Source: Candidatus Cloacimonadota bacterium (lineage in GTDB: Bacteria > Cloacimonadota > Cloacimonadia > Cloacimonadales > WRIO01). Taken from it: DNA of 56,651 nt. The stretch covers positions 1-56,651 of the forward strand of contig WRLO01000013.1 in the NCBI GenBank assembly GCA_009777575.1, read 5' to 3'. The notes under the pieces were generated by a model, which saw only the letters and a list, made by a program, of their open reading frames with translations, was not told the DNA's origin and did not search any database. Position numbers and translations under genes: made by a program. Positions 25,816 through 34,165 of the stretch are shown here, one piece after another. The stretch's first letter is position 1, and each line of letters opens with the position of its first letter.

Positions 25816-28542
25816 TTACAACTCACTCAAGACTTCTAAAACAGTATTAAGTCTTGTAGCCACTTCTAATTCTTTTTCTTTTTCTTTGGTGATTATTTCT
25901 GGTTTGGCATTCATAATAAATTTCTCATTTTTGAGTTTACCTTGAATGATATTTAATTCATTTTCTAGCTTTTCTTTCTGTTTTTGCAGTTTTAATTTTT
26001 CTGCTTCAATATCTATCAGGCCTTCTAATGGTAAAAATATTTGAATATCCTGAACTACAGCTACCATTGATGAACTAGGTTTTTCAGCATCAATTCCCAT
26101 TTTGATTTTATCTACTTTTCCCAGCTTCCGAATATAACCTTGATATTTCGTATATAGCTCATTTTGGGTCTCATTGGACAGCTTAAGAACAATGTTTATA
26201 TTCACTGCTGGAGAAATGTTTAATTGTTTTCTTAGATTTCTGATGCTAACAATAGTTTCCTGAATCAAACTCATTTCTGAATCTATTTTTTTATTGATCA
26301 TTTCATCCTTTACTTCAGGAAAATTTGCTATTATAAGTGCTTCTTCATTCATAGATAAACCGCTTTCACACTTCATTGATGAGCATTGAGGAGCTAAATA
26401 TATCTGCTTTATCAATTGCCAAATCTCTTCTGATATGAAAGGCATGATTGGATGTAGAAGTCGCATAGAGGTTTGCATTACATCAAGAAGAACAAACTCG
26501 ACTCCAAATTTAGTTGTCTCAACTTTAGGAGAAATAGTTAATCTTTCTTTTGCCATTTCTACATACCAAGAACAAAATTCATCCCATATAAATTGCATCA
26601 ATAGTTGAGCCGCATCATTGAAACGCAAATTTATATAATGCTCATCGACATCTTTGATGACTTGATTTAAACGGCTATAAATCCATTGGTCTGCTAAATC
26701 AGATAAATTATTAGATATAAAACCAATGTTAGTCGATTCTTTTGAATGTTCGTTAGTTATTTTAGTTTTATCTATATTCATAACTATAAATCTGAAAGCG
26801 TTCCAGATTTTATTACAAAAATTTCTACCAGTTTCAAGAATCTCTTCAGAATAAAAAGAATCTTGTCCTTTGGGAGTGTTAAATACCATGCTAAACCTTA
26901 AAGCATCTGCGCCAACATTGTTGATAATATCTATAGGATCTGGTGAGTTTCCTAAAGATTTACTCATTTTCCTACCCTGACCATCTCGCACAATACCATG
27001 TAGTAATACCGTATTAAAAGGTATTTTATCTTGAAATTCCAGAGTCGCCATGATCATTCTCGCAACCCAAAGATAAATTATTTCTGGGGCTGTTATGAGT
27101 AGACTTGTTGGTAAAAAATATTCTAAATCTGGAGTCTTCTTGGGCCAACCCATTGTGGAAAATGGCCATATCCAGGAAGAAAACCAAGTATCAAGCACAT
27201 CATTGTCTTGCTGAAAAGATAACCCTCCGCATTTTGGGCATATATCTGGCATTTCTTTGGCAACTATCATCTCTTTACAACTTTCACAATAATACGCCGG
27301 TATTCTGTGTCCCCACCAAATTTGTCTGGAAATACACCAATCTCTGATATTGTTCATCCAGTGCATATAAACCTTTGTCCAACGTTCTGGGTATATTTTT
27401 ATGTCACCTTCTTCAACTACTTTTATAGCTCTTTCTGAAAGTGGTTTCATGCGGACAAACCATTGGTCTGATAAATAAGGTTCCACTACAGTATCACATC
27501 TATAACAATGTCCAACAGAATTTTCGTGGTCGTCTATTTTTTCAAGAAGATTCTCTTCTTTTAATTTTTCGATGATCATTTTTCTGGCAACAAACCTATC
27601 GAGTTGAAAATATTCTTTAGGAGCATTTTCATTGATACAACCATGCTCGTCCATGATAATAAGTTTATCAAGATTATGCCTCAAGCCTATCTCATAATCA
27701 TTGGGATCATGCGCTGGAGTCACTTTTACACATCCGGTTCCAAAATCTTTATCTACATAATCATCAGCGATTATGGGGATAATTCGGTTGGCGATAGGTA
27801 ATAATAAATTGTTTCCGATTAAATGTTTATATCTCTCATCATTAGGATTAACTGCTACTGCAACATCACCGAGCATTGTTTCAGGGCGTGTAGTAGCAAT
27901 TATTAAATATTCTGAAGAGTTTTCGAGAGGGTATCTTACATACCATAATTTTCCTTTTTTATCCTCATGTTCTACCTCATCGTTAGCGAGAGCGGTTACA
28001 CAGCGTGGACACCAATTAATGATATATTTTCCTTTGTAAATCAAATTTTTATTATACAAATGAATAAAGACTTCTTTTACTGCTTCTGTGAGGTTTTCAT
28101 CCATTGTGAATACTTCACGAGACCAGTCACAGGAGCATCCAAGTTGTTTTAACTGCTCAATGATATGAGAACCCTTTTGATTTTTATATTCCCAAATCTT
28201 TTCAACAAGTTTTTCTCTTCCTATGTCATGTCTAGTAATTTTTTCTTTGGCAAGTTCTTTTTCAACCATATTTTGAGTTGCAATCCCTGCGTGATCAGTG
28301 CCGGGTATCCAAAGAGTAGGTCTTTGCTTCATTCTGTTAAAACGAATAGCTATATCCTGTAAAGTATTGTTTAAAACATGCCCCATATGAAGTATACCTG
28401 TTACATTGGGAGGCGGAATTAGGACAGTGAAAGGTTGAGAATCTTTATCCAGAGTATTAGGTTTAAAAAAACCTTTATTGTCCCAAAATTCATACCATTT
28501 TTTTTCTACTTGATTGGCATCATATATTTTATTAAGTTCCAT
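25816..28542 (-). CDS. valS: Valyl-tRNA synthetase
   Basis: 908 aa, typical for bacterial ValRS, a class I enzyme that charges tRNA-Val. Class I signatures: HMGH at 52-55 (PPPNVTGILHMGH) and KMSKS (GRKMSKSLGNSPDP, about 530). The editing domain (TTRPETMLGDVAVAVNP) and a Zn-ribbon insertion (CESC ... CPKC) are present, and the C terminus is a coiled coil (IEAEKLKLQKQKEKLENEL) that binds tRNA. Start: AAGGAG, 4-nt spacer, ATG. It is 22 nt downstream of the NUDIX gene, so probably co-transcribed from the promoter before that gene; no T-box leader is present. Confidence 0.98.
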   Translation of the reverse strand: MELNKIYDANQVEKKWYEFWDNKGFFKPNTLDKDSQPFTVLIPPPNVTGILHMGHVLNNTLQDIAIRFNRMKQRPTLWIPGTDHAGIATQNMVEKELAKEKITRHDIGREKLVEKIWEYKNQKGSHIIEQLKQLGCSCDWSREVFTMDENLTEAVKEVFIHLYNKNLIYKGKYIINWCPRCVTALANDEVEHEDKKGKLWYVRYPLENSSEYLIIATTRPETMLGDVAVAVNPNDERYKHLIGNNLLLPIANRIIPIIADDYVDKDFGTGCVKVTPAHDPNDYEIGLRHNLDKLIIMDEHGCINENAPKEYFQLDRFVARKMIIEKLKEENLLEKIDDHENSVGHCYRCDTVVEPYLSDQWFVRMKPLSERAIKVVEEGDIKIYPERWTKVYMHWMNNIRDWCISRQIWWGHRIPAYYCESCKEMIVAKEMPDICPKCGGLSFQQDNDVLDTWFSSWIWPFSTMGWPKKTPDLEYFLPTSLLITAPEIIYLWVARMIMATLEFQDKIPFNTVLLHGIVRDGQGRKMSKSLGNSPDPIDIINNVGADALRFSMVFNTPKGQDSFYSEEILETGRNFCNKIWNAFRFIVMNIDKTKITNEHSKESTNIGFISNNLSDLADQWIYSRLNQVIKDVDEHYINLRFNDAAQLLMQFIWDEFCSWYVEMAKERLTISPKVETTKFGVEFVLLDVMQTSMRLLHPIMPFISEEIWQLIKQIYLAPQCSSMKCESGLSMNEEALIIANFPEVKDEMINKKIDSEMSLIQETIVSIRNLRKQLNISPAVNINIVLKLSNETQNELYTKYQGYIRKLGKVDKIKMGIDAEKPSSSMVAVVQDIQIFLPLEGLIDIEAEKLKLQKQKEKLENELNIIQGKLKNEKFIMNAKPEIITKEKEKELEVATRLNTVLEVLSEL

Positions 28543-28564
28543 AAATCTCCTTAAAATATAATTT

Positions 28565-29107
28565 TTATATCATTTTTATAGTCTCTTTGACCATAATTCC
28601 ACTTTTTTTTAGAAAATCTTGATGAGACCAAAAAGCTATTTCAGGCATTTTTTCAATATCATAAAATACAGCTTCTAAGGCATCATCTCCAGCTTCTAGA
28701 ACTCCACCGATTATCTTCATCCTGAATCCTAATGATAATACTCTCTCATAAATTGGTGAATATCCAGAATAATAACCTATAAAACTATCCACTACACCTA
28801 TCAACCCTGTTTCTTCTCGTAATTCGTCTATAGCTGCCTCCTCAGGAGTTTGCCATATTTCCATGTATCCGCTTGGTAAAGCCCAAAATCCAATTTGAGG
28901 CTCATATTTTCTTTTTACAAGCAATACTTTATTGTTTATTTCATCTAACACTACACATGCCACTGCGGGAATATGGTTTTTGTAAAATATCCAGCCACAG
29001 CTCTCACATATCGGTCTGTTCTTGTTTTCTTTATCTTTTTTTATAACAAGAACACCACCACAAACAATGCAAAAATTAATGTTCTTATATCTTTCTATAT
29101 CTATCAT
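28565..29107 (-). CDS. Zinc-ribbon NUDIX hydrolase
   Basis: 180 aa. An N-terminal zinc ribbon (CIVC ... CESC, residues about 13-39) precedes a NUDIX fold (about 45-170). The NUDIX box GYMEIWQTPEEAAIDELREE keeps the three metal-binding Glu of the RExxEE part, but Gln replaces the upstream Glu and Asp replaces the box Arg. Such enzymes hydrolyse nucleoside diphosphate derivatives such as NADH or ADP-ribose; the substrate here is unknown. A promoter-like TTGACA (29142-29137) sits only 29 nt before the ATG, with an ATG-variant downstream box, so the mRNA may be almost leaderless. No ribosome site is visible. Confidence 0.85.
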   Translation of the reverse strand: MIDIERYKNINFCIVCGGVLVIKKDKENKNRPICESCGWIFYKNHIPAVACVVLDEINNKVLLVKRKYEPQIGFWALPSGYMEIWQTPEEAAIDELREETGLIGVVDSFIGYYSGYSPIYERVLSLGFRMKIIGGVLEAGDDALEAVFYDIEKMPEIAFWSHQDFLKKSGIMVKETIKMI

Positions 29108-29195
29108 AATTACATAAAAAATAAATTAGGTAATTTTGTCAATATATATTTAAGAGGGCTTATTATAACTTTTTTGGATCTTTTTTATTTAAACA

Positions 29196-29221
29196 AAAAA
29201 GCGACCCTGAGGTCGCTTTTT
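29196..29221 (-). terminator. Rho-independent terminator after the HU gene
   Basis: AAAAAGCGACC, a CTGA loop, then GGTCGCTTTTT: a 6-bp GC-rich stem extended by A:T pairs and flanked by A and T tracts on both sides, so it can work in both directions. It lies 18 nt past the HU stop and separates HU from the NUDIX-valS unit. Confidence 0.88.
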
Positions 29222-29239
29222 CATGTTTAAAAAAACAAC

Positions 29240-29512
29240 TTACTTTACAGAGTCTTTTAGCTTTGCACCAGCACGAAATACTGGGACTTTTGCAGCAGGA
29301 ATCTGGATTTTTTCTTTTGTTTGTGGGTTGATACCGATTCTAGCTTTTCTTTGACTAACAGCAAAAGTACCAAATCCAATAAAAGAAATCTTTTCGCCAG
29401 CCTTTAATGCTTCTGCTATGCCATCTAAAGTAGCACTAAGAACTATTCCAGCTTGCTTTTTTGTCATTCCAGCTTTTTCAGCCACATACGCAATTATACA
29501 ATCTCTTGTCAT
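29240..29512 (-). CDS. hup: HU/IHF-family DNA-binding protein
   Basis: 90 aa, the standard HU length. Helical dimerisation part (residues 1-45, TKKQAGIVLSATLDGIAEALKAGEKISFIGFGTF), then the beta-arm region (RKARIGINPQTKEKIQIPAAKVPVFRAGAKLK) with the conserved GINPQT and the proline at the arm tip. It compacts and bends DNA. Start has GGAGG (TGGAGGTTACAGATG). It is a monocistronic gene: the promoter TTGACA-N20-TTGGCA lies at 29542-29573 and a strong terminator follows at 29196-29221. Confidence 0.96.
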   Translation of the reverse strand: MTRDCIIAYVAEKAGMTKKQAGIVLSATLDGIAEALKAGEKISFIGFGTFAVSQRKARIGINPQTKEKIQIPAAKVPVFRAGAKLKDSVK

Positions 29513-29541
29513 CTGTAACCTCCATTAAAAGATTAATTAAG

Positions 29542-29573
29542 TGCCAATTTTCTCCCCCAACCTTTTTTGTCAA
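29542..29573 (-). promoter_or_regulatory. Promoter of HU gene (TTGACA-N20-TTGGCA)
   Basis: On the minus strand TTGACA (29573-29568) and TTGGCA (29547-29542) are separated by 20 nt, matching the recurrent motif. The start codon is about 30 nt downstream with a clear GGAGG between. Confidence 0.7.
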
Positions 29574-29620
29574 CTACTTTATGTTTTTTCGGGTGTATAT
29601 TTTTATTTTTTTATTTATAA

Positions 29621-30202
29621 TTATAGATTACAGATAATATTCTTATTTTTTATCTTTTTCAAAATCCTCTCGATTGTCAACAAAACAAAAGCATTTAATA
29701 AGAAACAAAGCACAAACCTTATTGGAAAGCCTTCCCATACTATTTTATCTGTATCCAAAACAGCTATATTTACTCCAGCATTTTGATTTCCCCTCAATGC
29801 TCTTTGTCTATAAACTTTAGAAACATCTGCATACTTAAAATTAACTATATCACCAATCTTTATATTTTTTGTAGCTGGTCTTTTATAAGAACTTCGACCA
29901 GTCTCACTATAAAACAAATTACCTATTTGCCTTACTCCGTCATTGTCAAAAAATTCAATGACATGAAAAACTCGTCCAGATACTCTGAAATAGACAATTG
30001 GTTGTAAATCATTGGATATCAATCTACCTTGTGATAAATTGACTACTATCCCTGTAGCCGAGATAAATCTGTCATCTACTTTTGGGGCAGTAAAATAGGC
30101 TATCAAAAGAGAAATAATGATTAAAACTAATAATGCAATAAAGCCAACTATACCATTTCCAAATATTCCTGTTTTTATAAGATAGGTTCTTTCTTTAGGC
30201 AG
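29621..30202 (-). CDS. DUF3592-like membrane protein, probable CTG start
   Basis: The reading frame is open well upstream of the first conventional start (TTG at 30106). That upstream part encodes a transmembrane helix (GIFGNGIVGFIALLVLIIIS), and a second helix lies near the C terminus (IRFVLCFLLNAFVLLTI). The frame begins just after a TAA with CTG at 30202, preceded by GGAG and a 6-nt spacer, so CTG is the most likely initiator, giving about 193 aa. Between the helices is a beta-rich domain (ATGIVVNLSQG, PIVYFRVSGRVFHVIEFF, IGDIVNFKYADVSKVYRQRA) resembling DUF3592: TM, extracytoplasmic beta domain, TM. Function unknown. Using TTG30106 would remove the first helix. Confidence 0.7.
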   Translation of the reverse strand: MPKERTYLIKTGIFGNGIVGFIALLVLIIISLLIAYFTAPKVDDRFISATGIVVNLSQGRLISNDLQPIVYFRVSGRVFHVIEFFDNDGVRQIGNLFYSETGRSSYKRPATKNIKIGDIVNFKYADVSKVYRQRALRGNQNAGVNIAVLDTDKIVWEGFPIRFVLCFLLNAFVLLTIERILKKIKNKNIICNL

Positions 30203-30272
30203 TTTTTACTCCATTTAGAAAAGTTTAAAATGATTTTTTCAAAATCAATGCTCATATCTATTTATATTAAAA

Positions 30273-30466
30273 TCAAAACTTATGCACAATTCCATTTTGT
30301 TTCATAATGATATTAGCAGTATGTCTTGATTTTATTGTTCCGTCTACTGAAAAATTTCTTTTTGTAATGGAGCTATACCAAATCGAATGGTCTCCTTTTC
30401 CTCTACGAATAAAGAGGCATCCATGCTCCACTAAATTTTTCGAACATCATTTTCATAATTTGACAT
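30273..30466 (-). pseudogene. hicA: HicA-type toxin gene with a -1 frameshift
   Basis: ATG at 30466 overlaps the stop of the DUF1902 gene (TAATG). The first 11 codons (MSNYENDVRKI) run into TAG. Shifting the frame after the T run at 30433-30435 restores an open frame to TGA at 30273: LVEHGCLFIRRGKGDHSIWY, continuing to IIMKQNGIVHKF. That matches the HicA/YcfA mRNA-interferase family, with the family His in GKGDHSIW and a ~64-aa total length. One missing T in the T run explains the break. It may be genuine inactivation of a toxin, phase variation, or an assembly error. It is paired with an intact DUF1902 antitoxin-like gene. Confidence 0.75.
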
Positions 30467-30678
30467 TAAGCAATTCTTGCCCAGTGATTTGTTTTAAAAC
30501 AAAGTTTTAAATCCTTGGTTAATTTATTATTCAATTCAAGGATTTCAAAAGCAACAATTTTAGTTTTTTCTATGAGCGCATCAAATGAGTTACTTTCTAC
30601 TACAATTGGTATGTCATCACATACTGCATACCAAACACCAGCTGTTTCGTCCCAATTCACTTCAATGATATAATTCAT
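30466..30678 (-). CDS. DUF1902 / HicB-like putative antitoxin
   Basis: 70 aa. The sequence IIEVNWDETAGVWYAVCDDIPIVV, then a helix (SFDALIEKTKIVAFEILELN), matches DUF1902, a degraded RNase H-like fold related to HicB antitoxins. It is translationally coupled on both sides: its ATG overlaps the TGA of the Uma2 remnant (ATGA), and its TAA overlaps the ATG of the hicA remnant (TAATG). It would neutralise a HicA RNase; here the toxin frame is broken, so the pair may be inactive. Confidence 0.8.
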   Translation of the reverse strand: MNYIIEVNWDETAGVWYAVCDDIPIVVESNSFDALIEKTKIVAFEILELNNKLTKDLKLCFKTNHWARIA

Positions 30679-31249
30679 ATTTCTACCTCTACATCTTCAA
30701 AAATGTTTAATAGATTAATATTGCACCCTTTTAATATCTGTGATTCTAAAACCTCAGTTTTCGCATATACCTTGTCTGTATATCTATCATTTTCTAAAGT
30801 TCGGATATATATTTTTTGAGTAAAGGGGTCAACAATCCAATACTCTTTCACTTTAGCTTTCTGGTATTTAAATGATTTCTCAAGACAGTCATAGCTCGCT
30901 GTGGCGGGCGAAAGTATCTCAATCACAATGTCAGGAGCAGCATTACAAGAGTTTTTTGCTATTTTTGATTTATCACAGATTACAAATAAATCTGGTTGGA
31001 CGACTGTATCTTTACCTGACTCAGATTCAAGTCTGACATCAAAAGGGGCAATATATAGCTTGTATTTTTTCTCCTTTAAAACAATTCCAATTGAACTGTG
31101 AGGTTAATCAATATTCTTTGATGATAGCCTGATGGTGTTGCCATCGCATTAACCACTCCATCAATCAATTCATATCGAACATCACCATCCCAAGTCAAAT
31201 AGTCTTCATAAGTATAAATTTGCTTACTGTCTAATAATGGTTGAGCCAT
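30675..31249 (-). pseudogene. Uma2-family (DUF820) nuclease-like gene with a -1 frameshift
   Basis: Translation from ATG 31249 (AAGGAG upstream) gives MAQPLLDSKQIYTYEDYLTW and onward to LINLTVQLELF, then TAA at 31076-31078. Adding one base to the T run just before it continues as LKEKKYKLYIAPFDVRLESE through QPDLFVICDK to PDIVIEILSPATASYDCLEK and KEYWIVDP, ending at 30675. The joined product (about 191 aa) is a full Uma2-type PD-(D/E)xK protein with the PDIVIEILSP and EYWIVDP motifs. The downstream part could be expressed only by frameshifting or by internal start GTG 30926. As in the neighbouring hicA, the lesion is a single missing T in a short T run. Confidence 0.8.
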
Positions 31250-31271
31250 TTATTAATCTCCTTTACAAAAC

Positions 31272-32039
31272 TCATTCTGTAAATATTTGCAGCCATTTAA
31301 TATCAGCTTTCATAGCAGTGATTATATAAGTTTGGTTTCCAGCACTTTTTGCTGACATATTATAAACACCAATGTTTAAATCAAAATGTTCTGCATATTC
31401 TTTTTCTATCAAGGTATTAGCAGGTATGATATGTTTTCTGATACCCTCTGATAAACTTCTAAAATACCCATAATATATATCCCCAATATCTTCGTGAACA
31501 CTCACAGATACTGCCTGAAAATCTGCTATTTGAAATAATTCCCAGTTGAAATAAAAATCTTCATCTGGTTTATAAATTGAGGGAATATCTACAATCTGTG
31601 GCTTATCTACAGGTAGTCTAAACCTAAAATAGGAAACACCTTTTGAAGATTCTAATTCAATAGAGATTTCTTCTCCAGATTGCAGACCTAAGCCAGCTAT
31701 GGAAATATTTCCTTGGTGCCAAGGTGGTAGTATAGCGTCACGACTAAATGGACTATACCACTCAATGTCAATTTTCTGATTGTTAATTTTTAGTGTCGCA
31801 GTAGGCTTTGTTTCCCATTTGTAACCTAATAAATGGGCAGACCAACCATTATTTTCATCGTAACTAAAGCTCAAATGATAATCATGGTTTACAACAAAAC
31901 TATCCCAATGCAGTGAATCGCCAATATCGCTAATATTAATAGCGGTTTCTTCAAGCTCTGTAATCTTTGATTCAGAGCAACTTGTAAAGATGATGATTAA
32001 AAAAACAAGTATGTACCAAAAAATGTTTTTATTTTTCAT
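31272..32039 (-). CDS. Lipoprotein of unknown function
   Basis: 255 aa. Lipoprotein signal with Cys at about residue 21 (FLIIIFTSCSES). The mature part is beta-rich (NDHDYHLSFSYDENNGWSAH-like strands, KPTATLKINNQKIDIEWYSP, GEEISIELESSKGVSYFRFRLP), suggesting one or two Ig-like sandwiches. I do not recognise the family. Strong start: GGAGGAAAGG next to ATG. It precedes the Uma2 remnant by 22 nt and is likely the first gene of that unit. No promoter of the recurrent type was found in 32040-32230, which holds only AT-rich sequence before tRNA-Gln. Confidence 0.8.
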   Translation of the reverse strand: MKNKNIFWYILVFLIIIFTSCSESKITELEETAINISDIGDSLHWDSFVVNHDYHLSFSYDENNGWSAHLLGYKWETKPTATLKINNQKIDIEWYSPFSRDAILPPWHQGNISIAGLGLQSGEEISIELESSKGVSYFRFRLPVDKPQIVDIPSIYKPDEDFYFNWELFQIADFQAVSVSVHEDIGDIYYGYFRSLSEGIRKHIIPANTLIEKEYAEHFDLNIGVYNMSAKSAGNQTYIITAMKADIKWLQIFTE

Positions 32040-32230
32040 CCTTTCCTCCGAATATATTCTTGATAAATTCTTAATTATCTTTATCTTTTAATAATAAACT
32101 AATGTAGTCTTGTTTTGTTTCACTTAAGTTTATATCTCTTAATATCAAATATCATATTTTTTATTGCTAGATTTTATTCTAAAAATCCGGAAATGGTGTG
32201 TTTTCATTATTGATCAGTGAAATTATATTC

Positions 32231-32304
32231 TGGCTGGGATGAGAGGATTTGAACCCCTACATACGGAGCCAGAGTCCGCTGTCCTACCGTTAGACGACAT
32301 CCCA
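32231..32304 (-). tRNA. tRNA-Gln (anticodon CTG)
   Basis: Cloverleaf on the minus strand: acceptor TGGGATG/CATCCCA, discriminator G and encoded CCA. Anticodon loop CTCTGGC gives CTG. T-arm GGGGTTCAAATCC. Last gene of a four-tRNA cluster. Confidence 0.93.
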
Positions 32305-32350
32305 GTGAAAAAAATGAGTTAAAATGTGTGTGTGTTAAATAGAAAAAAAA

Positions 32351-32425
32351 TGGCTGGGCAGGAAGGATTCGAACCCTCGTATAGCGGGACCAAAACCCGA
32401 TGCCTTACCGCTTGGCGACTGCCCA
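32351..32425 (-). tRNA. tRNA-Gln (anticodon TTG)
   Basis: Acceptor TGGGCAG/CTGCCCA, discriminator G, encoded CCA. Anticodon loop TTTTGGT gives TTG. T-arm GAGGGTTCGAATCC. Third gene of the cluster in transcription order. Confidence 0.94.
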
Positions 32426-32442
32426 GTTCCAATTATTTTTAT

Positions 32443-32536
<94 letters not shown>

Positions 32537-32541
32537 CAAAA

Positions 32542-32626
32542 TGGCGGAGGAAGAGGGACTCGAACCCCCATGGGCGAAACCCGGCGGTTTTCAAGACCGC
32601 TGCATTACCAATTATACTATTCCTCC
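32542..32626 (-). tRNA. tRNA-Ser (anticodon TGA)
   Basis: Acceptor GGAGGAA/TTCCTCC, discriminator G, encoded CCA. Anticodon loop CTTGAAA gives TGA. Long variable arm (GGGTTTCGCCC). First gene of the cluster, 22 nt after the promoter box at 32649. Confidence 0.94.
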
Positions 32627-32648
32627 GATGCAATGAAATTCATGATTT

Positions 32649-32681
32649 GAACGATAAATTTCAAGTAGGTTATTTTGTCAA
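32649..32681 (-). promoter_or_regulatory. Promoter of the tRNA cluster (TTGACA-N21-TCGTTC)
   Basis: Minus-strand TTGACA (32681-32676) and TCGTTC (32654-32649) at 21-nt spacing, close to the TTGTTC form at other loci. The first tRNA begins 22 nt further on. Confidence 0.65.
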
Positions 32682-32796
32682 GCAAAAAATGAGATTTCGA
32701 GTATATATTTTTTATTTAAATTTCTATCTATTTGAAAAATAGTCAGTTCTAAAAATAAAAAAAATTTTAATCTCTTCTCTTACATACTTTAAAATG

Positions 32797-33042
32797 TTAT
32801 GTCCTTAAATCCATCATACTGACTAAAATGCCCTCAATAGCTTCTAATTTTTTAGCCATTTCGTTAGCAATTTCTTCTGAACAATGTATTTGCAGAATTA
32901 TAATCCCACTGTCTGAACAATCTGGATTTATAGTTCCAAGTCTTGTTTGGATATAGCTTCCATATTCAGTTAATACAGATTGAAAAAAAACTGCTTTTTC
33001 TTTTCTGTTTTTGATTGTAATTCCCATGATTTTAGTTTTCAT
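32797..33042 (-). CDS. TM1266-type iron-only hydrogenase system putative regulator
   Basis: 81 aa, ferredoxin-like/ACT-like fold (KIMGITIKNRKEKAVFFQSV, IQTRLG, SDSGIIILQIHCSEE, LEAIEGILVSMMDLR). It matches small proteins of the TM1266 family that occur with [FeFe]-hydrogenase genes and are thought to regulate them; the mechanism is unknown. Start has AGGAG. It is 10 nt downstream of pfkA, so likely co-transcribed. No hydrogenase or HydEFG maturase lies in this window. The family call rests on length and motif pattern. Confidence 0.75.
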   Translation of the reverse strand: MKTKIMGITIKNRKEKAVFFQSVLTEYGSYIQTRLGTINPDCSDSGIIILQIHCSEEIANEMAKKLEAIEGILVSMMDLRT

Positions 33043-33052
33043 AATATTTCTC

Positions 33053-34150
33053 CTAATCTCCTAAATTCATATCTAAACCCCTCGCTGTCTTAATAAGCTC
33101 AGAACTCAAATCTATATAGTTATATTTTTCTATAGCTTCTTGAATAGGGACAGCTACAATATTGGGGTAGTTATATGCGACCATATGTCCGAATTTTTTT
33201 TCGAGAATCAATTCAAAGGCTGCGACTCCGAATTGGGTAGCAAGAATCCTATCAAAAGCACAGGGAGAACCACCTCTTTGAATATGACCTAAATTAGTAA
33301 CCCGAATGTCAACTCCTAAATCAAATTGTTTTAGTTCTTCCATTAAACGATCTCCAGCACCACCGAGCTTTTTGTTTTGATAACCTATTTCATCGGCATT
33401 TTTGTATGAAATAGAACCATCTTTAGCTCTTGCACCTTCTGCAATCACGATGATAGCAAAACCTCTTCCCCTGTTTATTCTTCTTGAAAGTTTTTCATAG
33501 ATTTTATTTAAATCATATGGTATTTCGGGGATCAAACATACTTCTGCACCTCCAGCAATTGCTGAATGAAGCGCTATCCAACCCGCGTATCTTCCCATAA
33601 CTTCCAAAATAAGAATTCTATTATGACTAGCAGCAGTCGTGACCAGCTTATCGACTGCGTCGGTAGCTACATCAACAGCGGTTTGAAATCCAAAAGTATA
33701 ATCTGTACTACTCAAGTCATTATCAATAGTTTTTGGGACTCCTATGATGTTTAACCCTTTTTCGTAAAGAGCTTGCGATATCCTTTGTGAACCATCACCA
33801 CCTATGTTTATAACGGCATCAACACCAAGATATTGCAGCCTTCTTATGAGTTCATCCGATCTATCTACCGTAGACCAGTTACCTTGATTGTCCTTTATAG
33901 GCCATGCTAAAGGACCACCTTTATTTGTAGTCCCGATTATAGTTCCCCCTCGGACATGAATACCAGCAACTTTTTGGGCATCCAAAACTACTATTTCATT
34001 AGGTTCATTTAAAATACCATCAAAAGCATTTATACTACCTAACACTTCCCAATTTTTTTCTAAATTTGCTCTTTTTACAATAGCTCTAATCACAGCATTA
34101 AGTCCGGGGCAATCTCCACCACCGGTTAATACTAATGCTCTTTTTGTCAT
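33053..34150 (-). CDS. pfkA: 6-phosphofructokinase
   Basis: 365 aa; phosphorylates fructose 6-phosphate to fructose 1,6-bisphosphate in glycolysis. Motifs: GGGDCPGLNAVIRA (phosphate loop), GGDGSQ, catalytic PKTIDNDL, EVMGRYAGW, and LGHIQRGGSPCAFDR. The glycine in GGDGS is the ATP-type residue. The Lys in PKTIDND is the residue seen in PPi-dependent and group III mixed-type enzymes, where E. coli PfkA has Gly. With this length, a group III ATP-type or bifunctional phosphoryl donor is possible. Start has GGAG. The TM1266-like gene follows by 10 nt; the solute-binding lipoprotein gene precedes by 15 nt. Confidence 0.95.
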   Translation of the reverse strand: MTKRALVLTGGGDCPGLNAVIRAIVKRANLEKNWEVLGSINAFDGILNEPNEIVVLDAQKVAGIHVRGGTIIGTTNKGGPLAWPIKDNQGNWSTVDRSDELIRRLQYLGVDAVINIGGDGSQRISQALYEKGLNIIGVPKTIDNDLSSTDYTFGFQTAVDVATDAVDKLVTTAASHNRILILEVMGRYAGWIALHSAIAGGAEVCLIPEIPYDLNKIYEKLSRRINRGRGFAIIVIAEGARAKDGSISYKNADEIGYQNKKLGGAGDRLMEELKQFDLGVDIRVTNLGHIQRGGSPCAFDRILATQFGVAAFELILEKKFGHMVAYNYPNIVAVPIQEAIEKYNYIDLSSELIKTARGLDMNLGD

Positions 34151-34165
34151 CTAAAAAATCTCCTT

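Noticed and set aside
25776..28600. T-box or other riboswitch controlling valS
   Set aside because: Only 22 nt separate the NUDIX stop from the valS start, and no T-box motif is present upstream of the NUDIX gene.
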